Origin: Haematococcus lacustris
Lineage: Eukaryota > Chlorophyta > Chlorophyceae > Chlamydomonadales > Haematococcaceae
Direction: 5' to 3'
NCBI GenBank assembly: GCA_030144725.1
Contig: JASKMD010000031.1
Location: 8,529,823-8,593,822 of the forward strand
Length of the DNA stretch: 64,000 bases
The notes beneath the pieces were generated by a model, which saw nothing but the letters and a program-made list of their open reading frames with translations, was not told where the DNA came from and ran no database searches. Position numbers and translations under genes: made by a program. Each line of letters opens with the position of its first letter. The first letter of the stretch is position 1. Of this stretch, positions 21,701 through 31,500 are shown in pieces.

Positions 21701-22785
21701 CCTTGGGCTGAGGGGCGAGGTCCAAGGCGTGAGAGGGTGCGGGGGAGGGGTGGCCGCAAGCCTGAGGAGCCCCAGGGGAGGCTTGCCGGGCTGGGCAGCT
21801 TACGCTGGGCCATGGGCGAAAACGCACCCAACCTGACAGTAGGCACAGCAGAGGAAGCAGCAGGGACAAGTTGGGGGTCACACCTCCCTCTTTCTCCCTC
21901 TTTTCCCCTCTCTATCGCTCTCCCTACCCCTCTTCCCCCTCTAGCCCCCCCCTCCAGCCCCCACCCCTCCTGATCGGCACCATCCCACTCACTGAAGCGG
22001 CCTCTCCCCTGGGCTCAGCAGCCCCTGCCCCCCTTGCTGCTGCTGCTGCTGCAGGGCCAGGGCCTCCTGCTTGAAGCGCCCTCTGTGCCTGGGGCACGCC
22101 ACTGCCCAGGTCTGAGGGTTGAACAGGCAGCGGGTGGCCACAGCACAGGGCAGGTGGTAGCAGCAGGGGCAGCTGTCCACGCGGCAGCCCACGGTGGCGC
22201 CACGGCGGCTGCAGGAGGAGCACTTCATAGCACGGCCACGCCGCACCGCTGCTGACACTTGCATGAGCAGCCCGTCCTCAGATTGATACACCTGGGGGTT
22301 TACAAGGGATAGCCTGTCACACTTGTACTGCTGTAGTGCTGGGTCTGTAGTGCCTGGATGGGTGTGAGTGGAGGTGGGGGTGGGGAGGAGGGCTGCACCT
22401 GGAGTAGCGGTGAGTTGGTGTGTGGCGACCTAATGAGGCAGGGGGGGAGGGGAGTGCATCAGCAGATGATGTGGGTGTGGTGGCAGCACGCCAGGCTGGA
22501 TGTGGGCAGGCAGTTCTGTTCATTGCAAGGCGTGAAACATATGCATGCACGACCTAGGGCATGGAGCGGGAGGGGAAACAGCAACCTGAAGTGCAGGCAT
22601 GGAGTCGGGCAAGCGTCATGTTCCCCACCTCGGGCGACCACAGGGCGCAGAGCTGGTGGCACCATGTGTCGCTCCCACCAAATCCAGGCAGCGGACCAAG
22701 CAGCGGTCCGAGCAGGTTTTGCGCCTTGTTTTCGCATAGCGCACATTTCGCCAGGGTCGGCATATGAATCAGCTGTCTCCAATGC
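10740..22785 (-). CDS. ATAD2/Yta7-like AAA+ chromatin ATPase with extended PHD finger (many exons)
   Basis: A long multi-exon minus-strand gene. In order it encodes an extended PHD finger, basic and coiled linkers, a complete first AAA+ module, a degenerate second AAA+ module, a very acidic linker and a helical C-terminus. The AAA1 core matches the ATAD2/ANCCA/Yta7 family: PLQYPDLMQAMGIDPPR, Walker A GVAGSGKT, RKGADCLGKYVGDAERTLRLL, Walker B SVIFLDELDALAP, sensor region VIAATN, and DPALRRPGRFD. Family members are nuclear, bind chromatin and act on histones; plant relatives act in heterochromatin silencing. Exons are described separately. Introns hold minisatellites and a pogo-like remnant. 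A probable upstream exon lies at 39.03-39.11 kb, separated by a 15.56-kb insertion, so this copy may be broken. The exact 3' end is uncertain. Confidence 0.8.
12839..14981 (-). CDS. ATPase gene: AAA1 C-terminal lid to AAA2 start
   Basis: The region opens in phase with RPDSLDPALRRPGRFDKEIQ and continues through the lid (TAGYAGADLQALCCAAV). After an acidic Gly/Glu/Gln-rich insert and at least one intron it reads RVHVTPPDWAAALASSPPPA, the conserved block after AAA1 in ATAD2 proteins, and PLPSRLQPWVQQAAAAL. Near 13090-12950 a different frame reads GVLVCGGGEGEAGEVVQQLL, the position of the second P-loop; it lacks the GK(T/S) residues, as expected for the inactive second AAA of this family. (GGGGCA)n-type repeats near 12870-12925 follow. 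Exact internal introns are not resolved. Confidence 0.65.
15461..15760 (+). pseudogene. HTH-psq/CENP-B-type transposase DNA-binding domain
   Basis: About residues 40-90 read SVRAVAKQHGVPRSTLSDII then GRPTALTEAEEMQLVSIV. This is the pattern of an HTH-psq/CENP-B-type domain: V-R-x-(A/V)-A-x-x-(H/Y)-G-(V/I)-P-x-(S/T)-T-L, followed by G-R-P-(T)-x-L-(T)-x-x-E-E. Such domains open pogo/Tigger/Fot transposases. The N-terminus is basic. The frame closes 11 residues after the domain without reaching a DDE core, so it is a remnant. Confidence 0.6.
15860..15934. repeat. AT-rich 51-bp insert between 12-bp direct repeats
   Basis: GAAGCCATTGAA occurs at 15860-15871 and 15923-15934. Between them are 51 bases that are almost all A and T, unlike anything around. 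The pattern is that of a tiny insertion with a 12-bp target duplication, or of slippage at a break repair site. The total added length of 63 bp keeps the frame. Confidence 0.8.
15930..16286 (+). pseudogene. Pogo-type transposase C-terminal fragment
   Basis: It begins MKHAFAKTSLYPRNKEQLL; the A-F-x-K-T-(G/S)-(L/I)-(Y)-P-x-N motif is the usual landmark after the DDE core in pogo/Tigger transposases. The rest (KASIQAGKSMATLAPWKRL…) is unremarkable. A 51-bp AT-rich insert with 12-bp direct repeats sits immediately upstream at 15860-15934. The catalytic domain between this and the HTH ORF is gone. Confidence 0.4.
16373..16912 (-). CDS. ATPase gene: AAA1 Walker B and sensor exons
   Basis: Exon 16912-16823 (30 codons) reads ARARAPSVIFLDELDALAPA and contains Walker B with the catalytic acidic pair D-E. 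It ends at CAG/GCAAGG, which would be a GC-AG intron. Exon 16461-16373 reads VHASVVSTLLSLMDGVAERG then HVLVIAATN, ending two bases into an Arg codon before GTGTGA. The next exon supplies the missing base at 14981. The intron between 16372 and 14982 contains the decayed pogo-like element. Confidence 0.82.
17367..17416. repeat. Short direct repeat in ATPase intron
   Basis: GAACGCCATTTGTCTCGCTC occurs at about 17367 and 17393. It sits in the intron between exons ending 18741 and starting 16912 on the minus strand. Confidence 0.7.
17698..17884. repeat. 19-bp minisatellite (GCAGCAGCCCCGCACTATA)n
   Basis: Nearly ten head-to-tail perfect copies of a 19-bp unit. It lies inside the 1.83-kb intron of the ATPase gene. 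The copies are contiguous with no spacers, so this is not a CRISPR array. Perfect identity suggests recent expansion and a polymorphic locus. Confidence 0.95.
18478..18521 (-). repeat. 44-bp dispersed repeat, copy 1
   Basis: The reverse complement reads AACAAAACTCATTCAACA then AGGAACAACATGTCGGCCTG. The same 44 bases occur at about 62587-62630 and, diverged, at 56247-56292. This copy is in an ATPase intron. Confidence 0.8.
18535..18645. repeat. Interrupted ~15-bp tandem repeat (GACTCAGGCTCAATC)n
   Basis: Six to seven copies of GACTCAGGCTCAATC or shortened forms such as AGCTCAATC, in the same ATPase intron as the 19-bp minisatellite and 90 bp downstream (on the minus strand) of the exon ending at 18741. 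Confidence 0.9.
18741..19990 (-). CDS. ATPase gene: AAA1 N-terminal half, four exons
   Basis: Exons end or begin at 19859 (…RPGFESLGGLPHV, donor GTGAGG), 19321-19242 (VDAMRSLALLPLQYPDLMQ through DPPR), 19034-18956 (GILFHGVAGSGKTSAVRALA, Walker A) and 18839-18741 (PVAFYVRKGADCLGKYVGDA through LLFDD). All junctions are GT-AG and the phases agree: 80 nt leaves two bases, 79 nt takes one, and 99 nt is 33 codons. The Walker A reads G-V-A-G-S-G-K-T where many relatives have G-P-P-G-T-G-K-T; the lysine and threonine are kept. The RKGADCL(S/G)K(Y/W)VG block is typical of ATAD2-type proteins. Confidence 0.85.
20352..21832 (-). CDS. ATPase gene: linker exons
   Basis: Three likely exons between the ePHD and the AAA domain. 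21832-21442 starts in phase after GTCAG and is Pro/Ala/Arg-rich, ending SKRWK before a GTGGGT donor. About 20884-20760 reads VDPEAVAALHGAAQQALRQA and looks like a helix. About 20520-20352 is acidic then basic (AEEGEDEAEWAYAERRR, LWKDRARL). They carry no recognised domain. Boundaries of the last two are approximate; simple repeats and C-rich tracts lie in the introns. Confidence 0.5.
21993..22785 (-). CDS. ATPase gene: extended PHD finger exons
   Basis: Exon about 22775-22629 reads AKCALCENKAQNLLGPL, then GGSDTWCHQLCALWSPE, ending at a GAG/GTGGGG donor. The next exon, 22291-21993, starts after a CCCCCAG acceptor in phase 0 and reads VYQSEDGLLMQVSAAVRRG, RAMKCSSCSRRGATVGC, then CPCCYHLPCA and VACPRHR. 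Together they give the Cys/His spacing of an extended PHD (ePHD) zinc finger: a C-x2-C knuckle, WCHxxCALWSPE, then a second C4HC-type half. Such fingers bind nucleosomes or nucleic acid. The first exon is also present, truncated near its donor, in the duplication at 38531. A Gln run follows the finger. Confidence 0.8.
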
Positions 22786-22969
22786 GCACGACCCTAGCAC
22801 TAGCGGGGTTGATGCATAACATGGCAATGGTAGGTCATAAAGAGCGGTGAGGCATGTAAAGTGTGCTGCAGTGGGCTACAATAGGTGCATGGATAGAAGG
22901 GCGCCGCGGCTTGCTGGTATGCAAGAGAACACACAAGTAGGTCCATGGTCCATGCCAGTGATCCATGTC
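22633..22969. repeat. Host segment flanking the 15.56-kb insertion, left copy
   Basis: 337 bp holding most of the first ePHD exon, its upstream intron and the start of the preceding exon of the ATPase gene. It is repeated in direct orientation at 38531-39034 with small differences plus a MITE. This copy is continuous with the rest of the gene on its left and ends abruptly at the element R terminus at 22970. Confidence 0.9.
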
Positions 22970-23190
22970 AGGCGTTCCCAACTACCTGAAAACCACCCCC
23001 CTGTGATAGGAAGCCCGTATCTCCGCAGCCAACCAGTCAAAAATATATGTAAACAGTGCTTTAAACAGAGGAGACTCAAAGCTACGAGATGGCCGACGCA
23101 GCAAAAACTATCTCGCTCTCAGCGGTGCTCAGTGCCTGCCCAAAGATCGACATTTGAATTCATGCGATTTTGCCTCATGCGAGGCGCGCC
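22970..23190 (-). repeat. 3' terminal segment of element R, copy 2 (diverged)
   Basis: Read on the minus strand it aligns with 6170-6395 and 50800-51022: shared landmarks include the CGATCTTTGGG/AAATCTTGACATTCAAATTC region, TTCCTATCA, and the end TAGTTGGGAACGCCT, matching TAGTTGGGGTCGCCT. It is more diverged than the other two copies are from each other. Confidence 0.7.
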
Positions 23191-23428
23191 ACACTAGCAC
23201 GCTTCGCCACACCGTTGTTGCTGGCACCTGCAACGCGCAGCAGCAGTCGGAACATGATTTGCTTTTGGCATGTGGACGCGACGACGGCAGTCGTGACGAC
23301 TGGATACCACTACTAGCATTTGGAGCTGCTGCTGGCGCAAGTGCATTACCGGCTGCTCTACTACGCTTAACAAGGTGCTAGGTGCAGTACGTGGTGTTGT
23401 CTCACCTTGCTTTGCTGCCCTCGACTTG

Positions 23429-24063
23429 TTAGCTGCAGGTTTCTCTCTCTTTGAAAAAAAAAAAAAAAAGTGCCTCACGCTTACGTGACGTGCTTGCCGC
23501 TGCCAGCTGTTGCTGCTGCTTAGGGGGTGCACCAGCAGGCACAGCCAGCTCAGGGATGGTGCCTGCAGGTGTCAGCTGCTGCTGAGGGGGCGCAGCCTCT
23601 GCACACCGCCTCAACACCTCCACTGAGACGGGGTGCTGCTCCAAAACCAGCAGCTGCTGCTTCTGTTTGAAGGTGAGTGGGGAGTGGTGGGGGCGGCGTT
23701 TGTGCCGGTAGTTATGCACCTGACACTTGAGGCTGCGTCGAGCAGCCCGTAGGGAGTGATTGGTAGCTGCTGTCCTGGATGCCACCTGCTGCAAAGCCGT
23801 ATGCTCATCTTGCAAGCGTTGGTGTGCTGCCTGCAGGTCGTCTAGGTCGCCCTGCAACCCATCCACGGTGCCCATGAGGGACTGCTCCACATCCCGCAGC
23901 CGCTGCACCTCAGCCTGCAGATCACGGTTTGTCGCTTGTGCCGTACAAGCTGCAGCCTTGATGTTGTTAGGGCAATGCAGATAGCCAGCCCTTGGCGACT
24001 TGTTGAGTGCATAGAGCTGAGCACTCTTGGCCTTGCTTAATCTCTTCTTGGTTCTCTTCATGG
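23429..24063 (-). CDS. SPRAGYLHCP coiled-coil protein of element R
   Basis: The chosen start is the ATG at 24063 (MKRTKKRLSKAKSAQLYALN); an in-frame extension further upstream exists but overlaps the divergent gene. A very basic N-terminus is followed by SPRAGYLHCP, then a long coiled coil (about residues 45-125, EVQRLRDVEQSLMGT and later heptads), a basic patch (YRHKRRPHH) and a Pro/Gln-rich C-terminus with STSRKRE. The end runs through a 15-base T tract (Phe run), and a GTAAGC donor lies just before it, so the true C-terminus is uncertain. No known family was recognised. The paralogue at 5467 shows that the signature and helix are conserved. Confidence 0.55.
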
Positions 24064-24106
24064 TTAGGGATAGCAGCACGTGAAGCCTCGCACGAAAAGG
24101 AGCAGA

Positions 24107-27021
24107 ATGAGCGTAGAATCGACCCAGTCGCTTCGGCAGACCCAGGATGCTGCGATGACTGAGCCAGCTACAGGTAGACGTAACCCTGTACTGACCACTG
24201 TCGTTATCCTGGTCTTGCTTTGCACTGGGTGGAGCTGGGGTGTCCTCGGGGGTTGGCTTACTGAAGCCGCCCCCGACCACCTGCCAGTCCACCTAGAAGG
24301 CCCCTGCGTGGGAAGCCGTGCTAGCAAGAAGGCAGAAAGCCTTGCCACACACGAACTCTACCAAACAAAAACGTCAAGAGCACCGTGGTCCGCGGCTGCA
24401 GGCCAACTCGCTGGATTCAAGCTTTCTGCCCCCCAGAGTCTGCATGATGACCTCGCTGCCTACATGGCGGCCACGACACTGCTTCCCACAAAGACGCCCT
24501 CGGCTACCCGAGCTCTGGCAGCCTACCGCACGTCAGCAGGAAAGCCTCGCTCAGTTGCCCCGCACCCCAAAGGCCAACGCAGCGCAGATCCCAGATGCAA
24601 CAACGTGAACGAAGAAACAGCCGCGCAGATGGTGGCCAGCATGTTTGACGCCTACCCAGAGGGACGTGTGCTGGGGCCCGCAAGCGGACAGCTGAGCAAC
24701 CTCAGCATGATAACCCTCCGCGACGTCCACTATACAGAGGGCAACCTCGCAGGTATGCAAACTGCAATGATGCTACTTAACGCCTATGTTTATCAGCAAG
24801 TTTGCCTAGTTTGCTGCTGCCATCCCACACCATACGCCGCCACCAGCTGCCATTGTCACTGTCATCTAGCAGAATATGCTACAAACATAAGGGAACACCC
24901 ACCATGGCCACCACAACATGGCAGAACAAAGAACACATGCGCAGGTGTCTTGAGCAAGATCAACAAGCTGCTGAGGGTGGAGCTGTTGCTCAAGCTCTAC
25001 AACCTGGAGGTCTCAGAGCCGTACACAGTGGGCACTCACAAGGCGGTGGCCATCACCATCACTGCCAACCCCAAAGACGGCAACCACACTGCAGCCATGC
25101 TTGGCCTGCTAGGGGAGGTGATCACCGCTGGAGGCACCTTGTCCGCCATCCCCTGTGTGCAACAGGAACAGGGCGGGACCTCCTCCCTACTCATCAGCAG
25201 GCCCCTGGTGGCATGCACTCCTCCTACCACTGCCAGCATCCTCATGTCAGTGCAGATGGACGCCAACTCCACCATGGCCTCGCCCACTGGCAGGGCTGTC
25301 AGCGTGCTTGGGGCGAAGGGGTCCGCAGCCAGCAGTCTGGTCAGGGCAGCGCAGTATGCAGTGGTCAAGGGCAGGAGCATGCCTGACAGCAACAGGGTGC
25401 ACATAGCTGACCCTGCCTTCGTGCTCTGCAGCACTGTGACAGCTGCCGTTGAGGACGGCAACTACCTCAGGGTACAGTTTGCCTCGCCAGCTGTTGCTAC
25501 CGCAGTAGAGAGGGCTGGCCCCATCACGGTGGAGGCCACAGAGGCGGTCTGCATGACTTGGACCCCAGCAGCCAGCAGCCAAGCCAGGGGGCTGGCCACC
25601 AGGGCAACCTGCATTGATCTAGGTGTCAGCACCAACTGCATTGCTGTATGCCTGGACAAGCAAGACGGGCTGGCCAAGACGGTGCAGCAGATCGGGGAGG
25701 CAGTCCAGAGTCTGTTTGATGCCCCCCTTGTGCTCAAGCGCATCAGTGGGGTGGGTAAGCCCCAGACTATAGCGGCGACCGAGGTAGAAGGGCAGGGAGA
25801 CAGGGGGGTGGCACACTTCTTGGGGTTGAACACCGCCACAGGCACAGTCGCCCTGGTCAGTGGAACTGACTACATGATGAAAGCCAGGCGCGGCAGCAGG
25901 GTGTTCCTCTGCCTCATGCCCACTAGTGTCGCCCTCTCAGCAGCGGTCATCTGCACCCTAGCGTCCAGGGCCGCCAGCCTGGATACCATCCTCAGGGACA
26001 CCAATGGCCTTGACATTACGGGCAACATGAGTGGGGGCAGCTTCAGCGGGAGAAGCGAGCACCAGGTGGGCAGGCTTCACCGCCCCGACTCGCAGGATGC
26101 TGTGCACCAGACGTCCACCGCGGCCTGCATCACCCTGGCAGCAGCCCACGTGTTGCTAGGGGACCTGGACTCTAAGTACAGCACAGCGGCGATCCAGCGC
26201 AGCATGGAGGGGGCAGCAGCTGAGCACAGCAGGGCGGGCAAGATTGCCTACAACTCCCACGTGGAAGCGAAACCATCCCACCTGGATCAGATCTTTGCAG
26301 CTTGCACACCCCTCCTGGCAGCAGCAGTGGAGTATGCCTCGGACCCAGCCAGCAGCGCAGCGGAGGAGCTGCGCACCACCATGCGGGTTCAGGTGGAATC
26401 CATCCACGCTATCATCGCTGACGCCCCCCCCCCTCCAGCTACTACCCACCAGCGTCAGCTGCAGCTGGGCCGTGGCCGCCATATGGCGGCACAACAGAAC
26501 AGTCGCCCTGCCCACACCATGAGCAAGCAGCCTTCCAGCACCTCTGCTGCCACCAGCAAGGGGTCCCGCCCCACGGGAGGCGCTAATGTGGGGGCAGCAG
26601 CCCCTGCCCCACAGGAGGAGGGCACGAGCCCCAAGGACACTGGCCATGAGAAGGTGGGAGGCAGATGGGAACAAGGGATCCTACCATACCCCCATCCCCA
26701 CCCCCAACCGAACCGTCCACACCACCGCACTACTACGACATCACCACACCAACACACTACACCCACTCCGACGACCACTCCACAACCCACCACACACCCC
26801 TTACCCCCTCCTTGCACACTGTCCATCCCCTCCTCGCACCCCCCCAACAAAACCATGTACTCCACCAACACTGCCTCATGCCACAACACACTGAACGCCA
26901 TGTTGTTGCATGTCACATACAGACCCCGCCGCGCCCAAAGCGCAAGCTCTCCTCGGGATCCAGCAGGCACCTGCAACAAGACTTCGAGGCAGCGGGAGAC
27001 TCTGCGGCCCAGCACCACTAG
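24107..27021 (+). CDS. Unknown three-exon (or more) protein inside element R
   Basis: The frame stays open from 24080, but splice signals and a conserved-looking end argue for a spliced gene. Exon to 24752 (CAG/GTATGC), intron 24753-24944 (192 nt, stop-free), exon 24945-26653 (AAG/GTGGGA), intron 26654-26922, and exon 26923-27021 ending TAG. The last exon reads TPPRPKRKLSSGSSRHL, a likely nuclear localisation signal. The middle exon is Ala/Thr/Val-rich with regular beta-like segments (HKAVAITITANPKDGNHTAA). The 5' end is uncertain: the first ATG is at 24107, and a further donor (ACAG/GTAGAC) lies near 24175. It is transcribed away from the coiled-coil gene only about 45 bp away. No family was recognised. 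Confidence 0.5.
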
Positions 27022-27129
27022 CCTAACGGTAAGCACATACAGCCCACCACTCCCAACCCAAACCCCACACACTTCTCACCAACTGGTGGATGGTACGCAG
27101 CAACACATCAGTGACCTTGAAGCGCCACA

Positions 27130-28010
27130 CATGATGACACACACTGCAGCCCCACCTACTGCCCCACCTACAGACCCAGCTGCTGACCCACCCACTGACC
27201 CACCTGCTGACCCACTTGCAGCCCCACCTGCTGACCCACCTGTTGATCCACCTAGAAGAAGAAGAAGAAGAAGACTACTCCGGTATTCACCGGCGTGCAT
27301 TAAGGGAGGAGCTACCGCCTGGGGCGCGGCCTGCTCCCACCATCCAACCAAAGAAGAGGCGTCCCCCCTACCCTCCCCCCCCTTGGTTAGCCCTGAGTCT
27401 GTAGCTTGTGTTGATCCACCTGCTGACTCGCTTGCAGCCCCACCTGCTGACCCACCTGCCGACCCACCTGCAGACCCACTTGCAGCCCCACCTGCCGACC
27501 CACCTGATGACCCAGCTGCTGCCCCACCTGCAGCCCCACCTGCTGACACACTTGCAGCCCCACCTGCTGACCCACCTGTTGATCCACCTGCTGACTCGCT
27601 TGCAGCCCCACCTGCTGACCCACCTGCTGACCCACCTGCTGACACACTTGCAGCCCCACCTGCTGACCCACCTGCTGACCCACCTGCTGACCCACCTGCT
27701 GACCCACTGGCAGCCCCACCTGATGACCCACCTGCTGACTCACCTGCCGACCCACTTGCAGCCCCACCTGCTGACCCACCTGTTGATCCACCTGCTGACC
27801 CGCTTGCAGCCCCACCTGCTGACCCACCTCCGGACCCACCTGCTGACCCACCTGCTGACTCACTGGCAGCCCCACCTGATGACCCACTTGCAGCCCCACC
27901 TGTTGACCCACCTGATGACCCAGCTGCTGACTCACCTGCAGCCCCACCTGCTGATCCAACTGCTGACCCAGCTGCAGCCCCACCCGCTGCCCCTACTGTG
28001 GCCCCACACG
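27130..28010. repeat. Minisatellite, CCACCTGCTGAC-type units
   Basis: Dozens of 12- and 15-base units based on CCACCTGCTGACCCA and CTTGCAGCCCCACCTGCTGA. It reads as (A-D-P-P)n in one frame and as Gly/Ser-rich or Gln/Val-rich on the other strand; none is taken as coding. It lies between the unknown gene and the retrotransposon. Confidence 0.9.
27252..27345 (+). repeat. 95-bp dispersed module (DYSGIHRRALREEL), copy 1
   Basis: After an AGA/GAA run the sequence reads GACTACTCCGGTATTCACCG and on to CGCGGCCTGCTCCCACC. Inverted copies occur at 37586-37672 and, with indels, at 56066-56150. In the first two copies one frame gives E-rich then DY(S/A)GIHRRALREELPPGAR, kept despite base changes. Confidence 0.75.
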
Positions 28011-28228
28011 CCGCCCTTGCCACCCCACCCGATGCCCCACCTCCTGCCCCACCTGCTACCTCACCCTCGATGCAACACACTGCCCCCTTGTGCAGGAGGA
28101 CGGAGAGCCTCACGGCAGGGACCTGCTGGAACAAGAATGGGAAGGAGTGGCCGCAGTGCCTTGGGCACTTCATCGACTCACACAAGCAGATAGAAGGGAC
28201 ACTCCATAGTAGGGGTGGACACCTGGAG

Positions 28229-28486
28229 TTATATCATGAATGGCTTGCACCCCTCGTTGCCCCTTTGCCCCGAGTGGGCACTACGCCACATACTTGCAAT
28301 GTACCCCATGTTAATAGGTCGGATGTCAGCAATCAACAACGCCACACGGGTAGAGCTATCAACCAACTGAACCAGATAGTGAACCGCCTCCTTCTCCTCG
28401 CGGTAGGTATATCCATCCTTAATACAGGCATCCAGCACCGCCGCAAACCCACAGCTGCAGAATCCAGACAATGCCTTAGGCGGCAC
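28229..28486 (-). CDS. Exon-like fragment of element R, minus strand
   Basis: An 85-codon minus frame with ordinary protein composition: FAAVLDACIKDGYTYREEKE, then HYLVQLVDSSTRVALLIADI and INMGYIASMWRSAH. It ends just where the retrotransposon coding region begins, and may be an exon of an element R gene split by the retrotransposon insertion. No family was recognised. Confidence 0.3.
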   Translation of the reverse strand: MPPKALSGFCSCGFAAVLDACIKDGYTYREEKEAVHYLVQLVDSSTRVALLIADIRPINMGYIASMWRSAHSGQRGNEGCKPFMI

Positions 28487-28540
28487 CGCAAACGACTAGG
28501 CTCCTACAGATGCACAACACGAGCCATCGGGTACAACCTT

Positions 28541-31500
28541 ATGACCGGCCTAGATGGCACCCTAGCCGCCTCTAGCTCTATAAGCAAACTCGCCAACAGA
28601 TTTCACCTCTCCACGCATGGAGCTAAGGACGGCCGCCCTTACACAGCCTACCAATACAACAGCACCCTCCATGTCTACTGTTGTTATCAAACAACTACAG
28701 GCGAAACTTGTTGGACCACATGCACCTTTAACCCCATAGCCGCCGCACGGGCAGTCTACGTGGCCTGGCTTCTACTAGCCGCCGGGGACGTGGAAGCCAA
28801 CCCAGGCCCAGCTATCAAACATTTTAAACAAGATACAGACAGCTCCGCGTGTCAAGTCTACTCCCTGAATAATGCCGCGGGGCATGAATGGGTCACCATG
28901 CAAGACATAGACAACTTCTATGAGAACAGGCTCCCCCGGATAGCTGATCACTTTGAGCGCGGCGCATGGCTAATGGCACGAGGCGCTGACGGTTATTCTG
29001 ACGAAGTCATAGAGATGTACTTACATACCCACTACGGCCTTGCAGTACAGAGCGTTGCCCTACTCACCCAACCCAGTGACTGGACCAATGACAACCTTGG
29101 GAACCTTGCCGGCCAATACGGAACACACACTTTCTTGTGCAAAAAACCGGGCCACAGCATGGCCATGAAGTGCATTAACGGCGCTTGGTACCTACTGGAC
29201 TCCATGGAAACGACAGCCAAGACCCTCCGGCATGTCCCTACCGCAACCAAACGGAATATGCACCAACTCTTTGTCATCACGCCCAACACCCGCTCAAGGG
29301 AACAGATACGCCGGTGCGAAGAAAAAGGCATCAACAACATTATCAGCCATATGGAACAACCAAGCAACCACGAGCACAACACCACAGCAACCGACCCCAC
29401 GTATACACCGGTGCAAAACCCTACACAAATCTACATGGAAGGGCAGTACGAAGAATGCTGCCTGGTACATGCATTTAACATGGCCATGGGAAAGAAATGC
29501 ATAGAGTACCATGCAGTCATCAGACACTGCAAGGATCTAGCCGAGCACCTACAATACCTAGCACAAACAGCACGGGAAGAAGGGCATGCGATTCGAACCT
29601 TTAATACTGATCACATCTACCACGAGAAAGGCAGATTCTCGTCTGACACACTGAACCACTACCTACACCGCAAACACCTTGAGATGAGTACATACCTGCA
29701 CCCAGCAACAGCCTACCTACCAACCTCCAGTATCACACCTGAGGCGATCACTACAGCTATTGCAAGCACGGGTGCGACACACACTGATGCTGTTATCTTG
29801 CTATCACACCACCATGCAACTGTCCTTAAACACACACAACAAGGTTGGTACCAGCTGGACTCATTCAACCGTGTGCCAAAACCACTCTCCACACCTAACG
29901 ACTGGGGACGCCTCCAAGGGAACTTGCTCACCATCTGCAAAGGCAACGTGAGACACACAAGGTTCATTAGGAGGGAGATCTGGATAGCGGACCCGCTGGA
30001 GGCCACCACCGCTTCAGCACTAGCAGCCCACTTCCAAGATCACACTGACCCGATAGATCTCACAGAGATCCTCGCCACACCGCCCGAGACCACCATTGAA
30101 GCTGACAACAACACCACAATCGACACCACGCGCGGAATTACAATAGAGGACACTCCCTTACACGAGGAACCCGCCCGGTCGAGACAGCGCCGGGACATTC
30201 CCACTGTTACCCTCCGCCCGCCCACTCTCCAAGGCAAACCACGTATCTATCGAACCGCCACGACCTCCGATACCAACACTGGCCCGTCCACTAAGCGGGT
30301 ACGAGCCACCAAGGCTCACCGCAGCGACACGCATACACAAACCCTCATGCACCGATACCTCTGCAAACCCACTACTGGAGCCCATACCACAGGGCTAAAC
30401 CCAACCATAGACAAGACACCACAAACCACGCCGGACAGCGACCCTAACACGAGCCAACACCACAACCCCCAAACCGAACTACCCCAAGCAACCCTCAATC
30501 GACAACACATCACCCTCACCACCTTCAATGTCAGAGGTCTATGCAGATCTAGAAACGAAGTCCTGGACCTGGTGCACAAACAAAGCCCCGACATCTTAAT
30601 CCTTACAGAGACTATGACCCAACCCAAAAGCAACAACCCCAGCTCTGGCTGGTTGAAGAGGGCTATGCCAAATTATACCGTCCACCGACACGAAGGCCAC
30701 AGTGAGGTCCTAATCGGCATCAGACACGACCTAGCTATCCAGCTGCAAGTCACCATGCTGCCGCCGTGCATAGACGCAGATGTAAACACCCGATGCGTCA
30801 TCCTCAGCCTCCACCAACAGCAAAGCGAAGAGCTCACTATCGTCGCCACGTATTGGCCCTCGGGGAACAACGACGACGCGATCCCACTAAGGAAGAAGAT
30901 GCAGGACCACATACGAACAACCGCTGGACACCTGCCCGGCTCACTCATTCTAGCGGGAGATATTAACGCCACGATGAAAGCAGCGGACCGCTCTGAACAC
31001 ACCGAATACCCACAAGACCAAATGATGAGGGAGTTCGCCACAGAGCTGCACCTATCCGAAGCCGACCCCGGCGACCGGGCCTGGACCTACCAGCAACCAC
31101 ACTGCAACAGCCGCATCGATGCCATCCTGACGCGCGATGCGAGACAAGGCCCTGGTCATCGCACGCACGTCGATACACACGCGTACCTCAGTGACCACAG
31201 ACCGCTCACCGCCACACTGACCACAACCAGACTGGGCATAGATCTAGCAGCCACACATCAACCCCTTAAACACAGCCACACCATTCTCACCACCCCAATC
31301 ACAAACAAGGATAGGGAAGCATACCGGCTTGAAGTGCAACAACCCAGCTCAGGAGCCCCACAACTGCATTCACAACTGACAGCATACCTAGCTCCCATGT
31401 ACACAGACGCTATCCACTTCCTGACCACACTGGACAAGGCCAACCCACAACAACCACAGCGCTTGACAATGGTGGCAGGCCTCCCGGCTCGAGAAGCTGT

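Noticed and set aside
27076..28185. 369-codon Gly/Ser/Ala-rich minus-strand protein
   Set aside because: It is the antisense of the CCACCTGCTGAC minisatellite; no non-repeat domain.
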